Source of the DNA: Metapseudomonas otitidis
Lineage (GTDB): Bacteria; Pseudomonadota; Gammaproteobacteria; Pseudomonadales; Pseudomonadaceae
DNA length: 64,000 nt
Reading direction: 5' to 3'
Assembly: GCF_900111835.1 (NCBI RefSeq)
Contig: NZ_FOJP01000024.1
Span: 1 to 64,000, forward strand
Position 1 is the stretch's first letter. Every line of letters starts with the position of its first letter. The notes beneath the pieces were generated by a model that saw nothing but the letters and a program-made list of their open reading frames with translations, did not search any database and was not told where the DNA came from. Positions 47,201 to 59,200 of the stretch are shown here, piece by piece. The translations under genes were made by a program, and so were the position numbers.

Positions 47201-50200
47201 GTGAGGGTGACGGTGATCTTGCCGGCCACGCTGGTGTCCACCACCGCCGTGATGCCGGCCGGCATGCCGGTGGCACTGAGCACATCGCCCGCCTGGGCGT
47301 TGGTCAGCACCACCTTGGCCGAGGCGATGGTACTGCCGTCGACGTCGGTGATCTGACTGTCCAAGTCGGCGATGGCCACCGCCGGCTGGCCTTCGGTGAA
47401 GGTGGTGCGGTAATCGGCCCCGGTGGCGCCGCTGCTGTTGTTGGCGTCCAGGTCCAGCACGGGGGCGTCGTTCACCGCAGCCACATTGATGGTCACGGTG
47501 GCGGTGTTGCTGTAGAGGCTGCCGTCGCTCACCTGGTACTGGAAGGTGGCATAGGGCGCGCCGTTCTCGTTGCCATCGGGCACGAACACCAGCTTGCCGG
47601 CGGCGATGTCGGCGATGGTGATCACCTGGTTCAGGGTCACCGCCACGCCATCGAGCTTCAGCACGCCGTCGGTGGCCAGCTGGGTCACCTTGATGTTGGC
47701 GAAGCTGCCGGAATCGACGTCGCTGTCGTTCAGCGGGCCGGTGCCGTCACTGCCGAACAGCCCGGCGCTGGTGATGGTCACGGCGTTGTCTTCGGTGGTG
47801 CTGAAGGTGTCGTTGACCGCCACCGGCGCATCGTTCACCGCCGCCACATTGATGGTCACCGTGGCCACGTTGCTGTAGGCGCTGCCATCGCTGACCTGGT
47901 ACTGGAAGGTGGCGTAGGGCGTGCCGCTCTCGTTGCCATCGGGCACGAACACCAGCTTGCCGGCGTCGATGTCCGCCGCGCTGATCACCTGGTTCAGGGT
48001 CACTGCCACGCCGTTGAGCTTCAGCACGCCGTCGCTGGCCAGCTGGGTGATGCGGATGGCGGTGAAGCTGCCCGAGTCGATGTCGCTGTCGTTCACCGGG
48101 CCGGTGCCATCGCTGCCGAACAGGCCGGCGCTGGTGATGGTCACCGCCGTGTCCTCGTTGGTGCTGAAGGTGTCGTTGACAGCCACCGGCGCATCGTTCA
48201 CCGGGGTCACGGCGATGGTCACCGTGGCGGTGTTGCTGTACAGGCTGCCGTCGCTCACCTGGTACTGGAAGGTGGCATAGGGCGAGCCGTTCTCGTTGCC
48301 GTCCGGCACGAACACCAGCTTGCCGGCGGTGATGTCCGCCAGGCTGATCACCTGGTTCAGGGTCACCGCTACGCCGTTGAGCTTCAGCACGCCGTCGCTG
48401 GCCAGCTGGGTGATGCGGATGGTGGTGAAACTGGCCGAGTCCACGTCGCTGTCGTTCAGCGGGCCGGTGCCGTCCGAGCCGAACAAGGCCGTGGTGGTGA
48501 TGGTCAGCGAGGTGTCCTCGGCAGTGGTGAGGTTGTCATCCACGGCCACCGGCGCATCGTTCACCGCCGTCACGTTGATGGTCACCGTGGCCGCGTTGCT
48601 GAAGGTGGTGCCGTCGCTCACCTGGTACTTGAAGGTGGCGTAGGGCGCACCGTTCTCATCGCCATCAGGGACGAACACCAGCTTGTTGGCGTTGATATCG
48701 GACAGCGAGATCACCTGGTTCAGCGTCACCGCCACACCGTTGAGGGTGAGCACGCCGTTGCTCGCCAGCTGGGTCACCTTGATGGCAGTGAAGCTGCCGG
48801 AGTCGCTGTCGCGGTCGTTCACCGGCCCGGTTCCGTCGCTGCCGAACAGGCCGACGGCGGTGATGGTCAGCGGGCTGTCCTCGGCGGTGGTGAAGGTGTC
48901 GTTCACCGCCACCGGGGCATCGTTGGTGGCCGTCACGTTGATGGTCAGTTGGCCGTTGGTGCCGTCCTTGTCAGCGTCGCTGATGCTGTAGCCGACCACT
49001 TCCGAAACATTGCCGGTCAAGCCCGAGGGCGCGGTGTAGCTCCAGTCGCCGGTCTTGAAGTTGAACTGCAGCTTGCCGCCCAGGGTGGTGTTCACCGACA
49101 GCTGGGCGGTGGCATCGCTGCCGTTCCAGGTGTAGGTCACGCCGCTCACGGTCACCGAGTTGATGCCGCCCTTGCCGTCGGCGCCGAAGCTGTCGTCGTC
49201 GGCGGTGCCGGCCACGCCATCGGAGCCCTTGAGCACGTTGCCGCTCACCTGGCCGGCACTGACGCCGGTCAGCAGCGCATCCACCAACTGGTCGAAGGTG
49301 CCGACGCGGATCGGCGAACCGCTGCCGTCGAGGTCGACGTTCTGCAGCTTGCTGTCGTCGATGCCGTTACCCACGCCCACGGTGGTGACGTTGAGGCCGT
49401 TGTTGGCGATGAACTGCGCCCAGGCCGTGGCCGTGGCATCGGCCAGGGCGTTGCCGCCCGTGCCGGTCTGCTCGTTGGGGTTGCCATCGCTGACGAACAC
49501 CACCTGGTTGCTCCACCCCGCCTGCGGCACGTAGTTGGCGATGGTGGCCTTGATGGCATCGGTGAAGTCGGTGCCACCGTCGAACGGCCGGGTGCCGCCA
49601 TCCAGCGGGTTGAGCGAGTTGACCAGCGACTCGAAGGCCGCATAGGAGGTGACCGGTGCATAGGCCTGGGCGGTGGAGGAGAAGGCCACCACCTGCATCT
49701 GCACGTCACCCGGGGTGCCCTGGAACAGCGCCTGGGCGGCGGCTTTCACGGCATCCAGCATCTGGTTCAGCTCGGTGTTGTCGATGCTGCCGCTGAAGTC
49801 CAGCACGAACACCATGTTGATGTCCGGCGCGTTGGACTCGGCCACCGTGGCCACGTCGTTGCGTGCCACCGGGGTGTCGTCGTCCACGCTCAGGCTCAGG
49901 GTGCCGTTGGCGCTGTCGCCGTCCTTGTCGGTGACCTTGTAGGTCAACTGGAACTGGACGTTGTTCTCGTCCTGCCCGTCCGGGTGGCGGATGGGCGCGT
50001 TCTGCACCACCTGGTAGGCGCCGCTGGTGCTGTTGAGGGTGACGGTCAGCACCGTGGTGGCGCCCTGCTTGACCAGCAGGTTGCTGCCCGAGGTCTCGTA
50101 GGTGAACCCGCTGGGCGCACCGCTGGTGACCCAGGTGATCGAACCCGCGCCGTCGGCGCCGAAGCTGTGGGCCACCGTGCCGCTGGTGTTCTGCGCATCC

Positions 50201-53200
50201 ACGTCGTCGCCCACGCCACCGGGGTTGCCGTTGGCCAGGGTGTCGTCGTCCAGCTTCACGTCGATGTTGCCGGCGGTGGGCGCGTCATCCTTGAAGCTGA
50301 TGGCATTGCCCAGGTTGAGGCTGGTGCTGGTGGAATCGCCGTCCTTGTCGGTGATGGTGGCCACCAGTTTCACCAGGTCCGCCGCCGACAGGCCGGTGGC
50401 CTGGTCCGGCCCGCTGTCCGGGCTGTGCAGGAGGGCCAGTTTCTGGTCGAGGGTGACCTTGCCGACGCTGTCCACGGTCACGGTGAAGGCCACTGCCCCG
50501 CCGCTGCCGCCCACGCGGCCGACCACCTGGCCGCTTTCCAGGTAGAGCTTGATGTCGCTGCCGCTGGCGCTGTCCTTCAGGCCGCTGTTGGCGCCGCTGG
50601 CGCTGATGGCCAGGCTGTAGGCGAGGCTGCCGGAACCATCGGCACCGTAGTTGCCGCTGAAGGCATTGCTGTAGTCGGTGGTGGCGTCGACGGACAGGTT
50701 GGTTTCATCCACCTGCAGGCTGGCGACACCGGCCTGACCAGCGTTGATGCTCGGCGCGTCGTCCTTGAAGCTGATGGCGTTGCCCAGGTTGAGGCTGGCG
50801 CTGCTGCTGTCACCGTCCTTGTCGGTGATCGTCGCCACCAGTTTCACCAGGTCCGCCGCCGACAGGCCGGTGGCCTGGTCCGGCCCGGTGTTGGGGGTGT
50901 GCTGGATGGCGATGCGCTGGTCGAGGGTGACTTTGCCCGTGCTGTCGACCGTGACGGTGAAGGCCACCGCCCCACCGCTGCCGCCAACGCGGCCCACCAC
51001 CTGCCCACCTTCCAGGTAGAGCTTGATGTCGCTGCCGCTGGCGGTGTCCTTCAGCCCGCTGCTGGCACCGCTGGCGCTAATGGCCAGGCTGTAGGCGAGG
51101 CTGCCGGAACCATCGGCACCGTAGTTGCCGGAGAAGGCGCCACTGAAATCAGTGGTGGCGTCGAGGGTCAGGTTGGTTTCATCCACCTGCAGGCTGGCGA
51201 CGCCGGCCTGGCCGGCGCTAATGGTGGGCGCATCGTCCTTGAAGCTGATGGCGTTGCCCAGGTTGAGGCTCGCGCTGCTGCTGTCACCGTCCTTGTCGGT
51301 GATGGTGGCCACCAGTTTCACCAGATCCGCTGCCGACAGGCCGGTGGCCTGGTCCGGCCCGGCGTCCGGGCTGTGCTGGATCGCCAGTTTCTGGTCGAGG
51401 GTGACCTTGCCGCTGCTGTCCACGGTCACGGTGAAGGCCACGGCCCCGCCGCTGCCGCCCACACGGCCCACCACCTGGCCGCCTTCCAGATAGAGCTTGA
51501 TGTCGCTGCCGCTGGCGGTGTCCTTCAACCCGCTGCTGGCACCGCTGGCGCTGATGGCCAGGCTGTAGGCGAGGCTGCCGGCGCCGTCGGCACCGTAGTT
51601 ACCGCTGAAGGCACCACTGAAATCAGTGGTGGCGTCGACGGTCAGGTTGGTTTCATCCACCTGCAGGCTGGCGACGCCGGCCTGGCCGGCGCTAATGGTG
51701 GGCGCATCGTCCTTGAAGCTGATGGCATGGCCCAGGTTGAGGCTGGCGCTGCTGCTGTCGCCATCCTTGTCGGTGATGGTCGCCACCAGTTTCACCAGGT
51801 CCACGCTGCCCAGGCTCACTTCCTGGTCCGGTCCGGCGTCCGGGCTGTGCTGGATCGCCAGTTTCTGGTCGAGGGTGACCTTGCCGCTGCTGTCCACGGT
51901 TACGGTGAAGGCCACGGCCCCGCCGCTGCCGCCCACGCGGCCCACTACTTGCCCGCCTTCCAGGTAGAGCTTGATGTCGCTGCCGCTGGCGGTGTCCTTC
52001 AGGCCACTGCTGGCGCCCTCGGCACTCACCGCCAGGCTGTAGGCGATGCTGCCGGCGCCGTCGGCACCGTAGTTGCCGCTGAAGGCGCCACTGAAGTCGG
52101 TGGTGGCATCGGTGGCCAGGGTGGTTTCGTCCACCTGCAGGCTGTCGGCCACGGCCTGACCGGCGTTGATGCTCGGCGCGTCGTCCTTGAAGCTGATGGC
52201 GTTGCCCAGGTTGAGGGTGGCGCTGGTGCTGTCGCCGTCCTTGTCGGTGATGGTCGCCACCAGTTTCACCAGGTCGACGCTGCCCAGGCTCACCTCCTGG
52301 TCGGGCCCGCTGTCCGGGGTGTGCTGCAGGGCGATGCGCTGGTCGAGGGTGACCTTGCCCGTACTGTCGACACTGACGGTGAAGGCGATGGCGCCCGAGG
52401 GGCCACCCACGCGGCCAATCACCTGGCCGCTTTCCAGGTAGACCTTGATGTCGCTGCCGGTGGCGGTGTCCTTCAGGCCGCTGCTGGCCCCGTCGGCGCT
52501 GACCTGCAAGGCGTAGGTGGTGGTGCCGGGGCCGTCGGCACCGTAGTTGCGGATGAAGGCGCCACTGAAGTCGGTGGTGGCGTCGCCGGCCAGGTTGGTT
52601 TCGTCCACCTGGAGGATGTCCGCCGGGATGGAGACCGCGCGAATGGCCGGGGCGTCATCGCGGAAGCTGATGGCATTGCCCAGGTTGAGGCTGGCGCTGC
52701 TGCTGTCGCCATCCTTGTCGCTGATCGTCGCCACCAGTTTCACCAGGTCCGCCGCCGACAGGCCGGTGGCCTGGTCCGGCCCGGCGTCCGGGCTGTGCTG
52801 GATGGCCAGTTTCTGGTCGAGGGTGACCTTGCCGCTGCTGTCCACGGTCAGGGTGAAGGCCACGGCACCGCCGCTGCCGCCCACGCGGCCCACTACTTGC
52901 CCGCCTTCCAGGTAGAGCTTGATGTCGCTGCCGCTGGCGGTGTCCTTCAGGCCACTGCTGGCGCCCTCGGCACTCACCGCCAGGCTGTAGGCGATGCTGC
53001 CGGAACCGTCGGCGCCGTAATTGCCGGTGAAGGCGCCGCTGTAGTCAGTGGTGGCGTCGATGGCCAGGTTGGTTTCATCCACCTCCAGGCTGGCGACGCC
53101 GGCCTGACCAGCACTGATGGTCGGCGCGTCGTCCTTGAAGCTGATGGCGTTGCCCAGGTTGAGGGTCGCGCTGCTGCTGTCGCCGTCCTTGTCGGTGATG

Positions 53201-56200
53201 GTGGCCACCAGTTTCACCAGGTCCGCACTGCCCAGGCTCACCTCCTGGTCCGGCCCGCTGTCCGGGCTGTGTTGCAGGGCGATGCGCTGATCGAGCGTGA
53301 CCTTGCCGGTGCTGTCCACACTGACGGTGAAGGCGATGGCACCCGAGGGGCCGCCCACGCGGCCGACTACTTCGCCACCTTCCAGGTAGACCTTGATGTC
53401 GCTGCCGGTGGCGGTGTCCTTCAGCCCGCTGCTGGCGCCGTCGGCGCTGACCTGCAGGGCATAGGTGGTGGTGCCGGGGCCATCGGCGCCGTAGTTGCGG
53501 ATGAACGCGCCGCTGAAGTCGGTGGTGGCATCGCCGGCCAGGTTGGTCTCGTCCACCTGGAGGATGTCCGAGGGGATCTCCACCGCGCGGATGCCGGGCG
53601 CGTCGTCCTTGAAGCTGATGGCGTCGCCCAGGTTCAGGCTGGCACTGCTGGAGTCGCCGTCCTTGTCGGTGATGGTCGCCACCAGTTTCACCAGGTCGAC
53701 GCTGCCCAGGCTCACCTCCTGGTCCGGCCCGCTGTCCGGGCTGTGCTGCAGGGCGATGCGCTGGTCGAGGGTGACCTTGCCGCTGCCGTCCACGCTGACG
53801 GTGAAGGCGATGGCGCCCGAGGGGCCACCCACGCGGCCAATCACCTGGCCGCCTTCCAGGTAGACCTTGATGTCGCTGCCGCTGGCGGTGTCCTTCAGCC
53901 CGCTGCTGGCGCCATCGGCGCTGACCTGCAGGGCATAGGTGGTGGTGCCGGGGCCATCGGCACCGTAGTTGCGGATGAAGGCGCCGCTGAAGTCGGTGGT
54001 GGCATCGCCGGCCAGGTTGGTTTCGTCCACCTGGAGGATGTCCGCCGGGATGGAGACCGCGCGAATGGCCGGGGCGTCATCGCGGAAGCTGATGGCGTCG
54101 CCCAGGTTGAGGCTGGCCTTGCTGAAGTCACCGTCCTTGTCGGTGATGGTGGCCACCAGTTTCACCAGGTCCGCTGCCGACAGGCCGGTGGCCTGGTCCG
54201 GCCCGGCATCCGGGCTGTGCTGGATGGCCAGTTTCTGGTCGAGCGTGACCTTGCCTTCGCTGTCCACGGTCAGGGTGAAGGCCACGGCGCCGCCGCTGCC
54301 GCCCACGCGCCCGACCACCTGGTTGCCTTCCAGGTAGACCTTGATGTCGCTGCCGGTGGCGCTGTCCTTCAGGCCGCTGGAGGCACCGTTGGCGCTCACC
54401 GCCAGGCTGTAGGCGATGCTGCCGGCACCGTCGGCGCCGTAGCTGCTGGTGAAGGCACCGCTGAAGTCGGTGGTGGCGTCGATGCCGAGGCTGGTTTCGT
54501 CCACCTCCAGGCTGGCGACGCCGGCCTGGCCGGCGCTGATGCTCGGGCCATCGTCCTTGAAGCTGATGACCTTGCCGATGTCCACCGCGCCGCTGGCACT
54601 GTCGCCGTCCTTGTCCACCACGGTGAGGGTCAGGCTGACATGCCCGGCGCCCAGGTACTTGGCCTCGTCGGCGTCGCTGGTGGGGTGCACCACGGCGCGC
54701 TGCTGGTCGAGGGTGACGGTGCCGGCCGCGTTCACGCTGAGGGTGAACACCAGCTCGCCGGTGCCGGCGGTACGGCCTTCGATCACCGAGCCGTTGAGGC
54801 TCAGCAGCACCGCCTCGCCGGTGGCGGTGTCCACCAGGCCGGAGTTGGCGTTCTGCACGCTCAGGCTGTAGGCCTGGCTGCCCACGCCGTCGGCGCCGGG
54901 TTGCACGTTGAACACGCCGCTGAAGTTGGCGGTGGCGTCCTGGGCGAAGTTGGATTCGTCCACCTGCAACTGGATCGCCGAGCCCCAGGTGACGTTGGCG
55001 CTGACGTCGTTGTAGTCGTAGTCGGAGGTGGCGGTCTTGTCTTCCCAGTTCTGGTTGCCGGCGCTGCCGGTGTCCTGCAGGTGGGAACCGCCGGGGTTCA
55101 GGGCGGCGTCACTGAACAGCACGTTGGCGCCGTCGGCCCCCACCAGCGGGGTGCTGCCGATGAAGGCCTGCCACTTGCCCCCCACCAGCTGGAAGGTGAC
55201 CTCCGCGCCATTGCTCAGGCCGCCGTTGGCGGCGCCGTCGGGGATGATGAAGAAGCCGGTGTGGGCCGGGTCCAGGCCATCGAGGCTGGCCTGGTCGCCC
55301 ACGCTCTGGTCGTGCACGTTGGCCCAGATGATCTTGCCGCCCTGGGGCGTGCCGTCATCGCCCTTGATGTAGTAGCCGTAGGTGTTGGAGTAGCCGGCAT
55401 TGGTGCCGAGGAAGGTCACCGAGGAATTCAGGTCCAGCTCGCTGGCCTGCACGCTGGGCGAGTCGTCGTTGATCACCACGGCGAGGGAGCCGTTGGCGCT
55501 GTCGCCGTCACCGTCGGTGACCTTGTAGCCGACGTTGAGGGTGATGTTGTCCTCGGTGCCGCCCTGCGGGTGCATCAACGGTTGCAGCAGGTTGACCGTG
55601 TAGGCGCCGGTGGCCGGGTTGGTGAGCACCACGGTCATCAGCGCGCCCCGGGCGGAGCTGATGGTCAGGGTGTTGGTGCTGGCATCCCAGGTGGAGGTGA
55701 CGCTCTCGCTGCCCAGGCTGCTGGGGCCGGTGAGTTCCACGCTCTTCACGCCGTCGGCGCCGCCGTCGTAGCCGAGGCTGCCGCTGGTGCTGGTGTTGGC
55801 GCCGGCAGCATCGCCGGGGCCGCCGTTGATGCCACCGGCCAGGCCTTCGTCGTCCAGCACGGTTTCGGCACGCACGTCGCTGGCGGTGGGGCCGTCATCC
55901 TCGAAGCGCACGGCATCGCCGATGCCGGTGGAGGCCACGGATACGTCGCCGTCACCATCGGTCACGGTGACCACGGCGTTGATCTTGCCGGTGAGGCTCA
56001 GGGCGTCGTCGGCGTTGCTGCCGTCCAGGTGCTGCAGCGGCAGGTACTGGGCCACGCTGAGGGTGCCGTCCTGGCCGATGGCCACGGCGAACGCGGCTTG
56101 CCCGTCGAGGGCGCCACCGGATACGCGGCCGACCACCAGGCCGTTCTCGACGCTGAGCAGGATGGACGAGCCGTCGAGGGCCTTCAGGCCCGAGTCGCTG

Positions 56201-59200
56201 TCCTGCACGGACAGGCTGAGCACCGTGGTGGCGCCTTCCTGGTCCTGGCCAACGTTGCTGAATGAGGTGTCCACCACCGCGCCGGTGCTCTGGGCATAGC
56301 CCGCCGCCAGGCCGGTGCCGGCGTTGACCACGCTGGCGAACAGCGCCGCCACGGCCGGGTTGCTGGTGTCATGGTTGGCCGCATCGCCGGGGATGCCGGG
56401 GGTGGCACTAGCGTTCTGCAGGCCGGGGGTTTCGTCGTGGATCACCACGCGGCCTTCCACGGCCTGGATGGCCGCGCTGGGCGCGTCGTCCTCGAAGCGC
56501 ACGGCACCGCCGATGTCCACTTCGCTCCGGGCCACGTCGCCGTCGCCATCGGTCACGGTGACCACGGCCTTGATCAGGCCGGCCAGGTCCACCGACTCGT
56601 CACCGCTGCCGGTGTCGGGGTGATGCAGGGACATGTACTGGGCCACGCTCACCGTGCCATCGGCCCCGAGGACGATGGCGAAGGCCGCCTGGCCGGGGCC
56701 GTCGATGCCTTCGACACGACCGACGATCAGACCGTTCTCCACGTACAGGCGGATCACCTGGCCGTCGGTGGTGGTCAGGCCCGAATCGGTGCCGCTGCCA
56801 CCGGTGATGGCCAGGCTGAGTTCCAGGGTGGCGTCCTCCTGGTCCTCGCCGAAGCTGCTGCCGGCGGTGCTCACCAGCGGGCCTTCGCTCTGGGCGAAGC
56901 CGAGCAGGTCGGTGCCGGCGTTGGCCACGCTGTCGAACAGCGAAGCGACCGTCTTGCCGCCCACGTCGTTGTCGTCGGCATCGCCGGCCGGGGTCGGGGT
57001 GGTGGTGCCGTTCTGCAGCTCGGGGCTTTCGTCGTGGGTCACGCTGCGGCCTTCCACCAGCTGGATGCTGGCGGTGGGGGCGTCGTCCTCGAAGCGCACG
57101 GCTCCGCCGACGCCGACCTGGTCGACGGCCACGTCACCATCGCCATCGGTGATGGTGACCACGGCGTTGATCTTGCCGGCGAGGCTGACGCTGTCATCGC
57201 CGCTGCTGGTGTCCGGGTGGAACAGCGACACGTACTGGGCGACCTGGAGGGTGCCGTCCTGGCCGATGGCCACGGCGAACGCGGCCTGGCCGTCGAAGCT
57301 GCCGCCGACGATGCGCCCGACCACCAGCCCACCTTCCAGGCTGAGGACGATGGAGCGCCCGTCGGTGGTGGTCAGGCCGGAATCGGCGCCGTCACCGCCG
57401 ACGATGGACAGGCTCAGCACCGTGGTGGCGCCCTCCTCGTCCTCGCCGGTGCTGCTGCCGGAAACATCCACCACCGGGCCGTTGCTCTGGGCATAGCCGG
57501 GGCTGCCGAGGTCGCTGCCGGCATTGGCCACGCCGCTGAACAGGGCGGCCACGGCCGGGTCGCTGGTGTCCTGGTTGCCGGCATCGCCGGGGACACCGGG
57601 CGTGGCCGTGCCGTTCTGCAGGCCGGCGCTTTCATCGAGGGTCACGCTGCCGCCCTCGGTCACGCGGATCACTGCGGTGGGGCCGTCGTCCTCGAAGCGG
57701 ATGGCACTGCCGATGTCGGCACTGGCGGTGGCCTTGTCGCCGTCGCCGTCGGTGACGGTGAACACCGCCCGCACCAGGCCGGACAGGTTCAGCCCCTCGT
57801 CATCACTGCCGCTGTCGGGATGGCGCAGGGATTCGTACTGCACCACGCTGAGCTGCCCGGAATCCGGGTCGATGGCGATGGCGAACACCGCATTGCCGCT
57901 GCCATCACGGCCCACCACCAGGCCGTTCTCCAGGGCCAGGGTGATGGGGCTGCCGGCGGTGGTGAACAGGCCGCTGCCGCCCTCACCTTCGCCACCACCC
58001 TCGCCCAGGGCCAGGGAAAACACCGCGGAGGAGCCGGCTTCGTCAGCCCCCGTGTCAAAGGCCCCCACGACGACCGGGCCACTGCCCTGGGCGAAGGCCA
58101 GCATGTCAGCAGAGGCATTGGCCACCGAGGCGAACACCGCCAGCGGGCCGGGCACTTCCTGGCTGTCCGGCTGCAGGCCGGCGGTCTCGTCCAGCACCAC
58201 GAAGCCGCCTTCCTGATTGAATTGCAGCCCGGCCGTGGGGCCGTCGTCGTTGATGGCCACGGTCAGGGGCACGGTGGGCGACACGTCGCCGTCCAGGTCG
58301 AAGACCCGCACGCTGAAGTTGTCGAAGATCTGGTCGTCGGCGCCCGTGGCGTTGGGGTTGCCGTGGTCGAGGCTGTTGTCGGTGAGGGTGTAGGTCCAGT
58401 TGCCGGCGCCGTCGAACACCAGCACGCCAAAGGCGCCCTGGACGGTGCCGCCGGCGGTGACGTTGATCCAGTTGCCGTTGACGTCCAGCACCTCGACGCG
58501 GTCGATGCCGTCCGGCGAGGTGATCACCAGGCTGCCGGAGGTGCTCTCGGCAGTGCTGCCGGCATTGCTGCCGGCCTTGCCGCCCCCGCCTTCGCCGCCG
58601 TTGAGGGCCTCTTCATCCACCACGCCGGGGCCGGTCACCACGGTGCCGGACTGGTCGAGGAACACCACCGTCAGCGAGGGGGTGGAATCGTCCGGCAGCG
58701 GGGGGATGTCGCCCTCGGGGAACAGCGGGGTGAAGTCGATGGGCCCGGTGGGGAAGCCGATGGTCGGGTCCACCGCACCGCCGGTTTCCGACAGCAGCAC
58801 GAAGGAGTGGCCGCCGCCCACACCGCCCGCGCCACCGGCACCGCCAGCGCCCGGGCCGGCTGCGGTGGCCTCGGCGGCCAGGGTCGGGTCCACGCCGGCC
58901 TCGATGGCGGCCTGCAGTTGCTCGACGTCGGTCAGCTCCTGCTGGCTCGGGGGCTGCGGCTGGGCGTCGGCAGTGGGATCGACCGGCGCCGCGTTGTCGC
59001 CACCAGCACTGAGCATCTGGGTACTCAGGGTGGTGCTGCTGTCGCGCCCCAGGGTCAGCTCGCCGCCGCTGGCCAGGTTGATGGCCACCGCGCCTTCGGC
59101 GCCGGTAACCAGTTGTTCACCGGCAAACACCCGGTCCCCTTCCACCAACGGCCGGCGCGTTCCATCGCCTGCTACCGCGAACACCTCGCCTACGACCTGC

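Noticed and set aside
50280..54560. Regular repeats that might suggest a CRISPR array
   Set aside because: The units are about 475 bp, in frame and coding. There are no short direct repeats with unique spacers and no cas genes.
44527..56265. A plus-strand open frame of more than 3,900 codons opposite the adhesin gene
   Set aside because: It is the antisense shadow of the repeat-rich adhesin: high GC at codon third positions removes stops, the product is low-complexity Gly/Val/Ala/His and has no domain.
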